Source: CAVQEK01 sp964596645
GTDB lineage: Bacteria; Bacteroidota; Bacteroidia; Cytophagales; Cyclobacteriaceae
Assembly (NCBI GenBank): GCA_964596645.1
Contig: CAZQVB010000015.1
Coordinates: forward strand, 1 to 64,000
Reading direction: 5' to 3'
DNA length: 64,000 bases
Within the stretch, counting starts at the first letter, position 1. Each line of letters starts with the position of its first letter. The notes beneath the pieces were generated by a model. The model was not told where the DNA came from. It searched no databases and saw only the letters and a program-made list of their open reading frames with translations. Positions 1 to 9,136 of this stretch are shown here, piece by piece. Position numbers and translations under genes: made by a program.

Positions 1-24
1 CATGCAAGAGCCTCTATCCAGTCT

Positions 25-100
25 TGTCCGGAGAAACCTTCGAAACACCTTTGGCTGTTTAGCGTGGCCTTGCGCGGGTGTTTCGTCAGTTTCGGAGTGA
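25..100. repeat. 76-bp hairpin-forming dispersed repeat, copy 1
   Basis: This stretch matches 14101-14176 in the same orientation over 76 bases with one difference (C versus T in the TTGYGCGGG segment). The similarity stops abruptly at both ends. The element contains a perfect 9-base inverted pair, CGAAACACC (41-49) and GGTGTTTCG (77-85), and weaker outward pairing with GAAAC on both sides, so it could fold into one long stem-loop. It lies outside any convincing gene. It looks like a REP/MITE-type intergenic element. What lies upstream of the window is unknown. Confidence 0.75.
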
Positions 101-213
101 CATGACGCGGCCCCACGGCCCGTGGAGTGAAAAGCGGCAAACCGGCGGTGTGGGGTTGAAGACTTTTGGAAGCATTCCTTTGCCTGGTATTGTGAATAAT
201 TTCTGTGCACATC

Positions 214-1011
214 TTATCTCTCCAAACTAAATCGATCGCCATCTTTATACGCCGGAAATTTTTGGCGGAAATCCTGTAGCGCTTTCAGGTCAATCTCTAC
301 TGACCGCACACCGGCGCGCTCTTCAGTGGGCAACATAGGCTCGCCTTTGTAGTTTATGGCGTTGGTATGGCCATTATAGGCAATATCCTCACCATCGGTG
401 CCTATGCGGTTTACGCCCAGCACATAACACTGATTTTCCAGTGCACGTGCCTGCAGCAGTGTATCCCACACCTTTACCCGCACCATGGGCCAGTTGGCTA
501 CATAGATCAGCACGTCGTAGTCGAGGGAGTCTTCTTGGTGGTGGTACTGGTTGCGGCTCCATACGGGAAAGCGCAAGTCGTAGCACACCAGCGGGCATAT
601 GCGCCAGTGGTTCAGCTGTGCGATCAATCGCTGTTGGCCGGCGTTGTAGGTGAGGTGTTCACGGCCCATCCGAAAGAGGTGACGCTTGTCGTATTGCAGG
701 CAGTGGCCATCGGGCGCCATCCAGAGCAGCCGGTTGAAAAAATTACCTTTTTCCTTCACGATGATGCTGCCGGTGACTACGGCACCCGTTTGTGCAGCCA
801 TTTGCTTCATCCAGCGATATGAGCGGCTGTTCATGGGCTCTGCATATTCTGCGGCTGCCATGGTGAAGCCGGTGTTGAACATTTCGGGCAGCACGATAAG
901 GTCGGCGCCACCCTCTATGCTCCAGATCATTTCTTCCAGCATGGCCAGATTGGCATCGGCACTTTGCCAATGCAGGTCGGGCTGTACGAGCGATGTGCGT
1001 AATATGCTCAA
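214..1011 (-). CDS. Carbon-nitrogen hydrolase, omega-amidase (YafV/NIT2) type
   Basis: A 265-residue single-domain nitrilase-superfamily hydrolase, a usual length for the omega-amidase branch that hydrolyses 2-oxoglutaramate and 2-oxosuccinamate in the cytoplasm. The Glu-Lys-Cys triad is visible: Glu43 in LPEMFNTGF, Lys109 in YDKRHLF and Cys143 in PLVCYDLRFPVW. The early conserved block and the C-terminal IDLKALQDFRQKFPAYKD match the YafV-like branch, where the domain ends with this type of sequence. The gene is followed by about 210 bases holding a dispersed repeat and is preceded by deformylase on the same strand across a 190-base gap, so the two are probably not tightly coupled. The substrate is assigned from family knowledge and was not tested. 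Confidence 0.88.
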   Translation of the reverse strand: MSILRTSLVQPDLHWQSADANLAMLEEMIWSIEGGADLIVLPEMFNTGFTMAAAEYAEPMNSRSYRWMKQMAAQTGAVVTGSIIVKEKGNFFNRLLWMAPDGHCLQYDKRHLFRMGREHLTYNAGQQRLIAQLNHWRICPLVCYDLRFPVWSRNQYHHQEDSLDYDVLIYVANWPMVRVKVWDTLLQARALENQCYVLGVNRIGTDGEDIAYNGHTNAINYKGEPMLPTEERAGVRSVEIDLKALQDFRQKFPAYKDGDRFSLER

Positions 1012-1154
1012 TGTATTGCGAGGGTTTATTTTTTTAAAAAGAAGCAGTCTTTGTGCTGATGCGACGAACTTCTAACCACCACGAAATTAGTGACACTTAT
1101 TCCAAATCCCTGGTATTGGCTACTTCTTTGTGAAGCTTCCAGGTAATGCAAGCC

Positions 1155-1180
1155 CATTATCATTTAAGTACATGATAATG
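1155..1180. promoter_or_regulatory. 9-bp inverted repeat CATTATCAT-N8-ATGATAATG
   Basis: Perfect inverted arms lie at 1155-1163 and 1172-1180 with an 8-base spacer. The site is 26 bases downstream of the deformylase stop and about 145 bases upstream of the amidase start, both on the minus strand. No T-run follows, so an operator or a weak hairpin is as likely as a terminator. Confidence 0.3.
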
Positions 1181-1205
1181 AGACATTTTGATCATGGTTG
1201 CTTTC

Positions 1206-1760
1206 TTACTTCCTGGTGGCAAACTGCATTCTGTACGATACACTCACCTGGCCTTTGGTGATGTTGGTGAGCTTGCCTTTGAGCAGGCGACGTTTGAATG
1301 CCGAGAGATGATCAGTGAAAAGTACGCCTTCTATATGGTCGTATTCGTGCTGAATGATGCGCGCCTTCATGCCATCAAATTCTTCTTCATATGGCTGCCA
1401 ATTTTCGTCGAAGTAGCGTATCCTCAACTTGGAGGGCCTGCTCACATCTTCGCGTATAGAAGGGATGCTCAGGCAGCCTTCTTCAAAAATCCATTCATCG
1501 TCGTATTCATCCAGAATCACCGGGTTCACAAATACCTTCTTGAAGTTGACCATCTCCTCCTCTTCCAGCGGGGCACCATCAACCACAAACAGCCGCAGGG
1601 ATTTGCCGATCTGAGGTGCGGCCAGGCCGATGCCTTCAGCAGCATACATTGTTTCGAACATGTCGCTGGCCAGCGCCTTCACATCCGTGCTGCCTTTTTC
1701 TACATCAGCTGCCCTTTTTTTCAGCACGGGATTGCCATAGGCTACTATCGGATAAATCAT
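1206..1760 (-). CDS. def: Peptide deformylase
   Basis: Removes the N-terminal formyl group from nascent proteins. All three metal-site motifs are present: GIGLAAPQ (residues 43-50), EGCLS (94-98, metal ligand Cys96) and HEYDH (138-142, with two His ligands and catalytic Glu139). I chose the start at 1760 (MIYPIVAYGNPVL) because family members begin this way; an upstream in-frame extension of 15 residues has no similarity. The resulting 184 residues are typical of type I deformylase. A perfect TAnnTTTG -7 element of the Bacteroidota housekeeping promoter (TATTTTTG, read on the minus strand) lies at 1786-1793, just upstream of this start, and supports it. The divergent neighbour is the YeiH-type transporter. 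Confidence 0.95.
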   Translation of the reverse strand: MIYPIVAYGNPVLKKRAADVEKGSTDVKALASDMFETMYAAEGIGLAAPQIGKSLRLFVVDGAPLEEEEMVNFKKVFVNPVILDEYDDEWIFEEGCLSIPSIREDVSRPSKLRIRYFDENWQPYEEEFDGMKARIIQHEYDHIEGVLFTDHLSAFKRRLLKGKLTNITKGQVSVSYRMQFATRK

Positions 1761-1785
1761 AGGAATTGGTTTGTAAACAAAAATG

Positions 1786-1793
1786 CAAAAATA
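1786..1793 (-). promoter_or_regulatory. Candidate -7 promoter element for def
   Basis: Reading the minus strand gives TATTTTTG, an exact match to the Bacteroidota -7 consensus TAnnTTTG, 26 bases upstream of the chosen deformylase start. I do not see a TTTG -33 element at the usual spacing, so the call rests on the -7 box and its position alone. Confidence 0.35.
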
Positions 1794-1873
1794 CAAATTT
1801 GCCACACATTGTGATGGGCGCTGCCATCAACAATACCGGCGGCTGCTGCTGCGCCATTCCTCAACAAGCACCT

Positions 1874-3577
1874 ATGAAAAAGCAAATTTCCTCCTCACTT
1901 TGGCGCACCGAAGATTACTGGGCTATTTGGATTGGGTCTTTTCTTTTATTGATCGGTCTTGGGGCATATTTTTCGGCCGACCTCACAGGCGCACGCAAGG
2001 CGATAGAAGAGGTGGAGCAAATGAAGGAGAGGGAAGATGCGCGCGCTCCATATAAAACCGTACACTGGTATGCAGCACAGCAGAGCCTGTCGCGGCATGG
2101 GTTGTCGACAGATTTATCAGTATTTCTTAAAAAGCTGACAGGAAGGCCACAAAGCTGGACATATAATCCGGCTGGGGCGCTTTACAGAAGTGCGGCAGAG
2201 GCAGGCAAGGCTACGGACGCAAAGCTGGCCGGATTGGCCAACGACAGCAGCAACGTGGCGCAGCTGAAGCAATTGGCCCTGGCGGCAGAGCAGCGCGCAG
2301 CGGAGGATAATTTCTCTGATACCACACGCAACAATGCCGCCGCCACGGCCGCCGCTCGCTGGCACCATGCCTCGCAGCAATACGACTTAAACGCGGCCAA
2401 AGCACATATAAAGCCTTATTTCGTACTGCCCTGGCTGCTGATGCTGTGCGCTGCGTTGGCCTTGATATTTGGTGTGGGCGCTCGAACTATGGGCACCAGG
2501 TTGGGCACGTTCATGTTAGGTTTTGCAGGCTTGTTTCTTCTGGCCACCCTGGCCTACCTCCTCGCCGCACAGCGCGATATGAAAAATATGGGTTTTGGCT
2601 ACGCCATCTGGGCCATTGCCATCGGGCTCATCATCAGCAACACCATCGGTACACCCAAATGGCTGAGGCCGGCGGTAAAGACAGAATTTTACATCAAAAC
2701 CGGGCTGGTGCTGCTTGGTGCAGAGATACTCTTCGGCAAGATTCTTACCATTGGCCTGCCAGGAATTTTTGTGGCCTGGGTAGTCACGCCCATTGTGCTG
2801 GTCGGCACCTACTGGTTTGGCCAGCGCGTACTTAAGATGAGCAGCAAAACGCTGAACATCACCGTGAGCGCCGATATGTCGGTATGTGGCGTGTCGGCGG
2901 CCATTGCTACCGCTGCGGCCTGCAATGCCAAGAAGGAAGAGTTAACCCTTGCCGTGGGCTTGTCCATGATCTTCACCNNNNNNNNNNTGATTGCCCTGCC
3001 GGCATTTATAAAAACTGTGGGTATGCCCGAAGTGCTGGGTGGCGCATGGCTTGGCGGCACCATCGATGCTACTGGCGCCGTAGTGGCGGCGGGGGCATTT
3101 TTGGGTGAGAAGGCATTGAATGTAGCCGCCACCATCAAGATGATACAGAATGTGCTCATCGGCGTCATCGCCTTTGCGGTGGCCGTGTATTGGGCTGCGC
3201 GTGTAGAAAAGTCTCAAGGTCGTCGTGTAGGTGCGGGAGAGATATGGCGTCGTTTCCCCAAATTTATTCTGGGCTTTATAGGGGCATCCATCTTGTTTTC
3301 TTGGCTGTATGGAGCGCTGGGTCCGGCGCTGGGGAGCATGCTTATAGATGGCGGAGTTATCGACAACTTCACCAGCAATGTACGAGGCTGGCTGTTCTGC
3401 CTTGCTTTTGTAAGCATTGGCCTCTCGGTCAATTTTCAGGAGCTTCGGCATCAGTTTACCGGCGGCAAGCCCCTGATCCTCTACCTTACCGGTCAGATGT
3501 TCAATTTGCTGCTCACCCTGCTTATGGCGTACATCATGTTTTACCTGGCCTTCCCCCACATCACCGAAAGCATATGA
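1874..3577 (+). CDS. YeiH/UPF0324 family membrane transporter with long N-terminal extension
   Basis: A polytopic inner-membrane protein of the Cons_hypoth698 (YeiH) family, often annotated as a putative sulfate exporter; the true substrate is not established. The family core occupies roughly residues 205-567, with the conserved blocks SADMSVCGVSAAIATAAAC and MPEVLGGAWLGGTIDATGAV. YeiH proteins are usually about 340-350 residues. This one has about 200 extra N-terminal residues: one membrane segment near residues 16-35, then a soluble, Ala-rich, probably periplasmic region. The start at 1874 (MKKQISSSLWRTEDYWA) is preferred over an in-frame upstream start that adds 36 residues with no membrane character. 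Ten Ns interrupt the gene at 2978-2987, but the frame is preserved. The next gene overlaps by ATGA. Confidence 0.85.
   Translation: MKKQISSSLWRTEDYWAIWIGSFLLLIGLGAYFSADLTGARKAIEEVEQMKEREDARAPYKTVHWYAAQQSLSRHGLSTDLSVFLKKLTGRPQSWTYNPAGALYRSAAEAGKATDAKLAGLANDSSNVAQLKQLALAAEQRAAEDNFSDTTRNNAAATAAARWHHASQQYDLNAAKAHIKPYFVLPWLLMLCAALALIFGVGARTMGTRLGTFMLGFAGLFLLATLAYLLAAQRDMKNMGFGYAIWAIAIGLIISNTIGTPKWLRPAVKTEFYIKTGLVLLGAEILFGKILTIGLPGIFVAWVVTPIVLVGTYWFGQRVLKMSSKTLNITVSADMSVCGVSAAIATAAACNAKKEELTLAVGLSMIFTXXXXIALPAFIKTVGMPEVLGGAWLGGTIDATGAVVAAGAFLGEKALNVAATIKMIQNVLIGVIAFAVAVYWAARVEKSQGRRVGAGEIWRRFPKFILGFIGASILFSWLYGALGPALGSMLIDGGVIDNFTSNVRGWLFCLAFVSIGLSVNFQELRHQFTGGKPLILYLTGQMFNLLLTLLMAYIMFYLAFPHITESI
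2978..2987. other. Assembly gap (10 N)
   Basis: Ten undetermined bases lie inside the YeiH-type gene. The reading frame resumes correctly with four unknown residues between IFT and IALPAFIK. From memory of YeiH relatives, about four residues belong there, so the gap may truly be 10 bases long. Confidence 0.95.
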
Positions 3578-3849
3578 CCAACCAGAGAAGTACAGCATAT
3601 GTGAGGCTACTGCTGGCCACGGTGGCTTTGGTGGTTTTTATCATTGGGGCGCCTGTATTGGTAAAAAATATTGCGGTGGTGTCCAAATTCTACAGGCAGG
3701 TAGAAGAAAAAGAAATAGATGCCTCTGCACTTTTTTACTCCGAAGAAAGCCACACATACCGCGCTGAAAAGGCCATTCGCGAAAGCCTCACTACGACAAA
3801 AGGTGCACCTGCTTCGGCAGTAGATGCGGCCGCTTGTCCGGATAAATAA
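3574..3849 (+). CDS. Small single-pass membrane protein of unknown function
   Basis: A 91-residue protein whose ATG overlaps the stop codon of the YeiH-type gene (ATGA), which indicates translational coupling. Residues 9-31 form one hydrophobic segment (RLLLATVALVVFIIGAPVLV), followed by a charged 60-residue tail. I do not recognise the family. The coupling suggests a role together with the transporter, for example as an accessory subunit, but that is inference. The region also lies in a longer open frame starting within the upstream gene; the start at 3574 is preferred because of the overlap signature and membrane segment. Confidence 0.65.
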   Translation: MTNQRSTAYVRLLLATVALVVFIIGAPVLVKNIAVVSKFYRQVEEKEIDASALFYSEESHTYRAEKAIRESLTTTKGAPASAVDAAACPDK

Positions 3850-3955
3850 TCAGGCAGTATTTTTATTTTCGCAAAGAAGCCGGTAATTGTACTTTCAATG
3901 GATATCAAATCCCTCAAACCGGTTCGTCCATAGCAGCGCTTCAACATAAGTGGCT

Positions 3956-6023
3956 ATGAAAAAATCAACGCTCATTCTTTTGGTGCTGGCACCGCTGCTG
4001 GCCTATGCTCAGGTACCGGCTCCGGCTATACAGTGGGCTGCCGACGTGCAATATCAGTACAACGGTGCGGGAGATTTGGCGCCTTTTTCTGCTCGTCAGG
4101 CGTTGGGTGCGCCCGATGCTTTTCCTCCCGGTGTGCTCAGTGCGCGAGCTTTTCGGCTCGAAGGACTGGCCGCATTTGGCACTTTGGTGCTCACCTTTGA
4201 GCAGCCTAAGCATGCCAACCAGCTCGTAATAGTGGAGAGCAACCATCCGGGCCGGGTGGTTTCTGTCGATCTGATCGACGTAGCGGGATTATATCATCCC
4301 GTGTACCGCAGCGAAGCTGTAAGGCTGCACCACGATTTTCGCACGTTGGTGCTGAGCATGCCCAGAACAGACTTTCTGGTAAAAGCCGTATCCATTAACC
4401 TCAACTCTGTATCGGCCCCCGGCGACTGCCAGATCGATGCCGTTGGCATGCTCGACAACGCCACGCTAAGCGATGTGCGTCAATTGCTCCGCGGTGCCAA
4501 CTACAACATACAGCCGGCATTTTCTTTCACATCGAAAAAAGAGCCGCTGAGTGATGCGATCAACTCGCGCTTCGCCGAAACCAAGCCGCTGGTATCGTAC
4601 GACGGGCACAGTCTTTATTTCTCCAGGATGTACCACCCGGCCAATGTGGGTGGAAGGGACGACGCACAGGACATCTACTATGCCGTGAAAGCCGGCGGGC
4701 AGTGGATGAGCGCCGAAAACCTCGGCGCCCCGCTCAACGACGCGCTGGCCAATGGTGTGTGCGCCATTTCGCCCGATGGCAACAGCCTGCTTGTGATCAA
4801 CGGATACCAAAGCGATGGCACCGTGGTGCCGGGGGTTTCCATATCTCAAAGAATCCAAAACCAATGGAGCAGCCCACAGGCCATACATATCCGCGATTTT
4901 GAAAATTTGAGCCAATATCAGGACTTTTATCTGTCGGCCGACGAGAATACAATACTGATGGCGGTGGAGCGCCCTACAGGATTTGGCGAGCAGGATTTGT
5001 ACGTAAGCCATCGCATTGGAAGCAACTCGTACTCCACCCCCATCAACCTGGGCCCAAGCGTCAATACCACAAAGGGCGATTTTGCGCCCTTTCTCAGCCC
5101 CGACAATACCACGCTGTTCTTTGCTTCCGAAGGGCATCAGGGCTACGGGCAGAGCGACATCTATCGCACACGGCGTCTCGACAATTCCTGGCAACGGTGG
5201 TCGGAGCCGGAGAACCTTGGCCCTGCTGTGAATACAGCGCACTGGGAGGCGTATTTTAGCATTACTGCTGCGGGCGATTATGCCTACTTTGTATCATCGG
5301 AGGGCAGCCACAACGGATCGGAAAACATATACAGGATCGGTCTGCTGCACCACAGCCAGCCTCCTGTGCCCGACGCCGCGCTTGCCTTGCAGGGTAAGGT
5401 GCTCGATGCCGTTACGGGCCAACCATTGGCCGCAGCGGTCACCCTCACCGATGCACGTGCTTTCAAAACACATGCATTGAAAAGTGATGAACTCACGGGC
5501 AATTTCCTCACGTATATAGCGCCGACGTCGGAGCTTACCCTGGGTGCGGAGGCGCCGGGATATGTGGGTGCCACCGAAAAAATTGACGCGGGTGCGGTTT
5601 CTTNNNNNNNNNNGGCAGGCCATTTACAGGGAGCTTTATCTCATGCCCTTGCAAGCGGTAGCTCAGGCGGGTTTCGACCACCTCTCCTTTGAGCGAGGCA
5701 AGCCTTTGTTGCTGCAGGAGTCGCTGCCTACGTTGGATAAACTCATTGAACTGCTCAAGAAAGATCCTGACTTGCACATAGTGCTGGAAGGACACACCGA
5801 TGCCTATGGGTCGCAGGGCGCAAAGCTTGAACTGTCTGAAGAGCGCGTGGAGCGGATAAAGGCTTATTTGGTGGCTTCTGGTGTGGAGAGCGCGCGCATT
5901 GAAGCTAAGGGATACGGTGGTACCAGACCCATAGCGCCCAATGATACGGAAGAAAACCGGGCAAGGAATCGCCGTGTGGAAATTCGCATCACCGATACAG
6001 GCAGCCGCGCGGGTTTGAATTAG
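3956..6023 (+). CDS. PD40 (WD40-like) / OmpA-domain envelope protein, interrupted by a gap
   Basis: Signal peptide at residues 1-18 (ends LLAYAQ). It is followed by a discoidin-like N-terminal region, then PD40-type beta-propeller repeats with SPDGNSL, LSADENT and SPDNTTLFFAS units, a short carboxypeptidase-regulatory-like segment (LQGKVLDAVTGQPLAAAVTL) and a C-terminal OmpA peptidoglycan-binding domain (FDHLSFERGKPLL, LEGHTDAYGS, ARNRRVEI). This order matches Bacteroidota OmpA/PD40 proteins that link the outer membrane to peptidoglycan, some of which work with type IX secretion or gliding. The N run at 5604-5613 breaks the frame: codons before and after it lie in different frames in window coordinates, so the true gap is not 10 bases but a multiple of three. 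The gene itself is probably intact. Confidence 0.82.
5604..5613. other. Assembly gap (10 N) with apparent frame change
   Basis: The coding frame before the gap ends in a nonsense tail and a stop at 5692. The OmpA domain continues in another frame after the gap. Matching the two requires a real gap length divisible by three, so the 10 Ns are a placeholder. Confidence 0.9.
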
Positions 6024-6156
6024 AGGTGGCGCTATTTGAGCAAAGCATCCATGTATGCATTGCCTGAAAATAACTTATGTGAAGCTGTGCCATACACCAA
6101 CACTTTGTGTAGCCAGATATCAGCACCTTTACTATAGTAAGTCCCTACTGCCCTGA

Positions 6157-7656
6157 TCAATCGCGGAGCTCATCTCTGAATGTGATCTGCTCGTTGGCTT
6201 CAAAGTCGTAGAGGGTGAGCATGCGCAGGTTGTAATAGGCGGCCCAGAAGTCTTCGAGCGATTGTATGTATCGCTGTTTGGCCTGGTCTTTTTCCTGCAG
6301 GGCAATGTTCAGATCAGTGATGCCGATTTTGCCAATCATATAGCGATTTTTGGAGATGTCGTAGCGACGCTGGGCAATATCGTCTGCCAGGCGGGTGATC
6401 TTCACCTGCTCTTTCAGCATTTCGAACTGGCGCACCTGGGTAAGCACTTCCTCTTCAAAGTTGAGCTGATCCTGGCTCACCGTGTAATCGACCAGGCGTT
6501 TGTTGGCCTCGGCGGTCTTCACAGCCGATTTTCTGCGGCCCCAGTCCAGTATGGGTATTTCAAAACCCAGTGTTACGATCTGCTGGTTTTCGGCCTCCTG
6601 GTACAGCTCACCGATAGGGGCATTTTGATCGGTATTGTTGGTGAGCCCAATACGCGCAAAAAGGTCTGCGTTGAGGCCCGTTTCGCCTTTTGCCTGCGCT
6701 ATTTCCCGGTCTGCCTCCAGTTGCCTGCGCCGGAAGGCAATGGTTTCTGTACGGTTCATGCGCGCCTGCGCCAGCGCTTTTTCTTCATTAACGTCGAAAT
6801 CGGGCAATCTTTCTGGCAGCAGCAGTTGGGGTGTTTTCGACATAGCCAGGCCGGTAAAGGCTTTGAGCCGCAGCATAAAGGTTTCCAGATCGAGTGTGGC
6901 TTCTGCTACTGCCTGCCGGCTGTTCATGAGGGTGAGCTCGAGCTGAAGCAGTTCGTTCTCGGCTATTTTGCCCAGGTTGTACCGGCCTTCTGCTATTTTG
7001 TAGATCGTATCGTTGTTGGCCAGGTTTTTCATGGCAATCTGCAGGCTGATCTGGGCGAGCATCAAATCGAAAAACCGGCGAGTGGCATTGACAGATACAA
7101 ATTCCATTTCTTCAAGAAACTCCCGTTGCGATTCGTCATAGCGCAGCGGCTCTATCTTCCTGTCCCACACCAGATCATTGTATTGAAAAAGCGGCTGCAC
7201 AATACCGATCTCTACAGGTGTGCCCCGGTATATCCAGTACTCATTGCCTTCGGTGAAGTTGTCGAACCTGTTCACCCCGGAGTTGAGAAATACACGGCCG
7301 CCGGTAGGGGCTATCTGCTGCGAAAGGCGCAGGTTGACGTTGCTGTTGTTTTGAGAAACGGGTAAAAATTCAAAGGTTCCATCGTTTTGCCGCACCTCGT
7401 CGAAAGAGCGGTTGAAGCCTGGAAACTGGCCGTCGAGGGCAAGCTGCGGCTTAAAGTTGGAGCGGAAGCGCTGAAACTGCCAATACCTGATTTCGCGGGT
7501 GGTCTCGGCCTGCTTGGCTGCAATCGACTGGTTGCGGGCGATCTCCACGATGTCGTACAGCGAGTAGATGTCCGGGCGGTCTTCCTGTGCCAGCGACTCT
7601 GACACTATGCCGATGGCGAGGGCGAGCAGTAATATTTTCATCATTTTTCTATTCAT
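6157..7656 (-). CDS. TolC-family outer membrane efflux protein
   Basis: A 499-residue protein with a signal peptide ending LALAIGIVSESLAQ and two long alpha-helical, Gln/Glu-rich stretches typical of OEP repeats: RFFDLMLAQISLQIAMKNLANNDTI-type helices near 190-250 and IAQRRYDISKNRYMIGKIGITDLNIALQEKDQAKQ near 425-460. The latter is the family's hallmark second-repeat segment. It forms the outer-membrane duct of a tripartite export system. The permease gene ends about 115 bases upstream on the same strand, and the fusion protein lies before that, so the three genes form a likely operon. Either Met1 or Met5 could be the start. Confidence 0.9.
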   Translation of the reverse strand: MNRKMMKILLLALAIGIVSESLAQEDRPDIYSLYDIVEIARNQSIAAKQAETTREIRYWQFQRFRSNFKPQLALDGQFPGFNRSFDEVRQNDGTFEFLPVSQNNSNVNLRLSQQIAPTGGRVFLNSGVNRFDNFTEGNEYWIYRGTPVEIGIVQPLFQYNDLVWDRKIEPLRYDESQREFLEEMEFVSVNATRRFFDLMLAQISLQIAMKNLANNDTIYKIAEGRYNLGKIAENELLQLELTLMNSRQAVAEATLDLETFMLRLKAFTGLAMSKTPQLLLPERLPDFDVNEEKALAQARMNRTETIAFRRRQLEADREIAQAKGETGLNADLFARIGLTNNTDQNAPIGELYQEAENQQIVTLGFEIPILDWGRRKSAVKTAEANKRLVDYTVSQDQLNFEEEVLTQVRQFEMLKEQVKITRLADDIAQRRYDISKNRYMIGKIGITDLNIALQEKDQAKQRYIQSLEDFWAAYYNLRMLTLYDFEANEQITFRDELRD

Positions 7657-7771
7657 TTAAAAGATGGGAACAGGGCTTATTAGATTTTACTTCTGTTGAA
7701 AAAGGTGCCTTAGATGCTTGTGAAGACTGTGATGATGGTGTCTGTAGTAAGGCATAGATTGGCCGACTTTA

Positions 7772-9136
7772 CTATTCATAGCGCAAAGAAGTGATGGGAT
7801 CCTGGCCTGCAGCCCTGCGCGCAGGGGCAATACCAAAAATGAGGCCTACCGTGGCAGCCACGCCAAAGCTCACCAGTACCGACGGCAGCGTAATGATGGT
7901 GGGAATATCGGCAAATCGCGACACGGTAAGTGCAAGGCTCACACCCAACAATATGCCGATGATGCCCCCGGTAACGCTGATCATGACGGCCTCAAATAAA
8001 AACTGCGTGATGATGTCTTTCTTTTGTGCGCCCAGCGAGAGCCTAAGGCCAATCTCCTTAATGCGCTCCAGCACAGAGGCCAGCATGATGTTCATAATGC
8101 CAATGCCGCCGACCAGCAGGGATATGCCCGCAATGGCACCGAGCACAAAATTGAATATTTGATTGGTGCGCTGCTGCTGTTTCAGCAGCAACTCCGGTAT
8201 GGTGATCTCAAAGTCTATCACGTTGTAATGGCGCCTTTCGAGCAGGCGCGATACAATTTCGGCCACCGGATTCAGCAACTCGGTGTCGCCGACCTGCACC
8301 ACCAGCTTATCGATCTGGTGATAGTTGACGGGCGCCGCACTTTCGCTTTCTGAATTGTCGCCGCCGCCTATTACTATAAAGCCCCTGCCGCGCTGGCTGT
8401 TGTTGGCCAGCAGCATCGACTTGGTGATCAGGTCGCGGTTTTCGTAGCGTATCAGTATGGTTTGTATGGGTGTGTACACGTCCATGTTGAAGTCGCGAAT
8501 ACCGAGCTTGGAGATGGCCGACTCGGAGATCACCCGCTCTTCCAGCACGCCCACTATCTTGAGCCAGTGCGGGCCACATTTAATGCTCTTGCCGAGGGGG
8601 TCTTCGGTCGGGAAAAATTTTGATTTGATGGATTTGCCAATGATGCAGACGGGCTCACCCTTCAGCATCTGCGTTTCGTTGAACATTTTGCCTTCGGCCA
8701 GTTCAAAGTTGGTGAGCTCGAAGTAGTTGGGCTCTACGCCCACCAGTTTGGCCGATCGGCGTACACCGTTTTTAATGATGTACGTCTCAAGCACTATTTC
8801 GGGGCTTATGCGGTGCACGCCCGGTATGATGTTGGCAATGGCCTGAACGTCTTTCAGCGACAGGCCGGGCGAAAATTTTTGCTTTTCGCTCTGTTCACCT
8901 TCTTCTATTTTCTCTTCAGTTTGCTCTATGATCGGCTCTATCACAATGTTGTTGACACCCACGAGCTTTATCTGCTCTATTATTTCGCGTTGGGCGCCAT
9001 TGCCGATGGCCAGCATGGCGATGACAGCCGCCACTCCGAAAATAATGCCCAGGGCGGTGAGCACCGAACGCAGCTTGTTGGCCATCACTGCCTCAAAGGC
9101 GATGTATAAATTGGCTAGTACTCGCTCAGACATCAT
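7772..9136 (-). CDS. FtsX/MacB-type ABC transporter permease (no ATPase domain)
   Basis: A 454-residue permease with one N-terminal membrane segment (residues about 17-45, KLRSVLTALGIIFGVAAVIAML), a large periplasmic MacB-PCD region (about 50-320) and three C-terminal membrane segments (about 325-445) containing GGIGIMNIMLASVLERIKEIGLRLSLGA, the conserved FtsX-domain signature. Unlike E. coli MacB it lacks the N-terminal ABC ATPase domain. Its start overlaps the stop of the upstream fusion protein gene (TGATG), showing translational coupling. It would couple cytoplasmic ATP hydrolysis by a separate subunit to export through the fusion protein and TolC-like channel. No such ATPase gene is present next to it here. 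Confidence 0.9.
   Translation of the reverse strand: MMSERVLANLYIAFEAVMANKLRSVLTALGIIFGVAAVIAMLAIGNGAQREIIEQIKLVGVNNIVIEPIIEQTEEKIEEGEQSEKQKFSPGLSLKDVQAIANIIPGVHRISPEIVLETYIIKNGVRRSAKLVGVEPNYFELTNFELAEGKMFNETQMLKGEPVCIIGKSIKSKFFPTEDPLGKSIKCGPHWLKIVGVLEERVISESAISKLGIRDFNMDVYTPIQTILIRYENRDLITKSMLLANNSQRGRGFIVIGGGDNSESESAAPVNYHQIDKLVVQVGDTELLNPVAEIVSRLLERRHYNVIDFEITIPELLLKQQQRTNQIFNFVLGAIAGISLLVGGIGIMNIMLASVLERIKEIGLRLSLGAQKKDIITQFLFEAVMISVTGGIIGILLGVSLALTVSRFADIPTIITLPSVLVSFGVAATVGLIFGIAPARRAAGQDPITSLRYE

Noticed and set aside
6262..7365. Long plus-strand open frame (367 codons) opposite the TolC-type gene
   Set aside because: It mirrors a well-supported gene, has no start context, and its protein is rich in His, Cys and Phe as expected from antisense reading.
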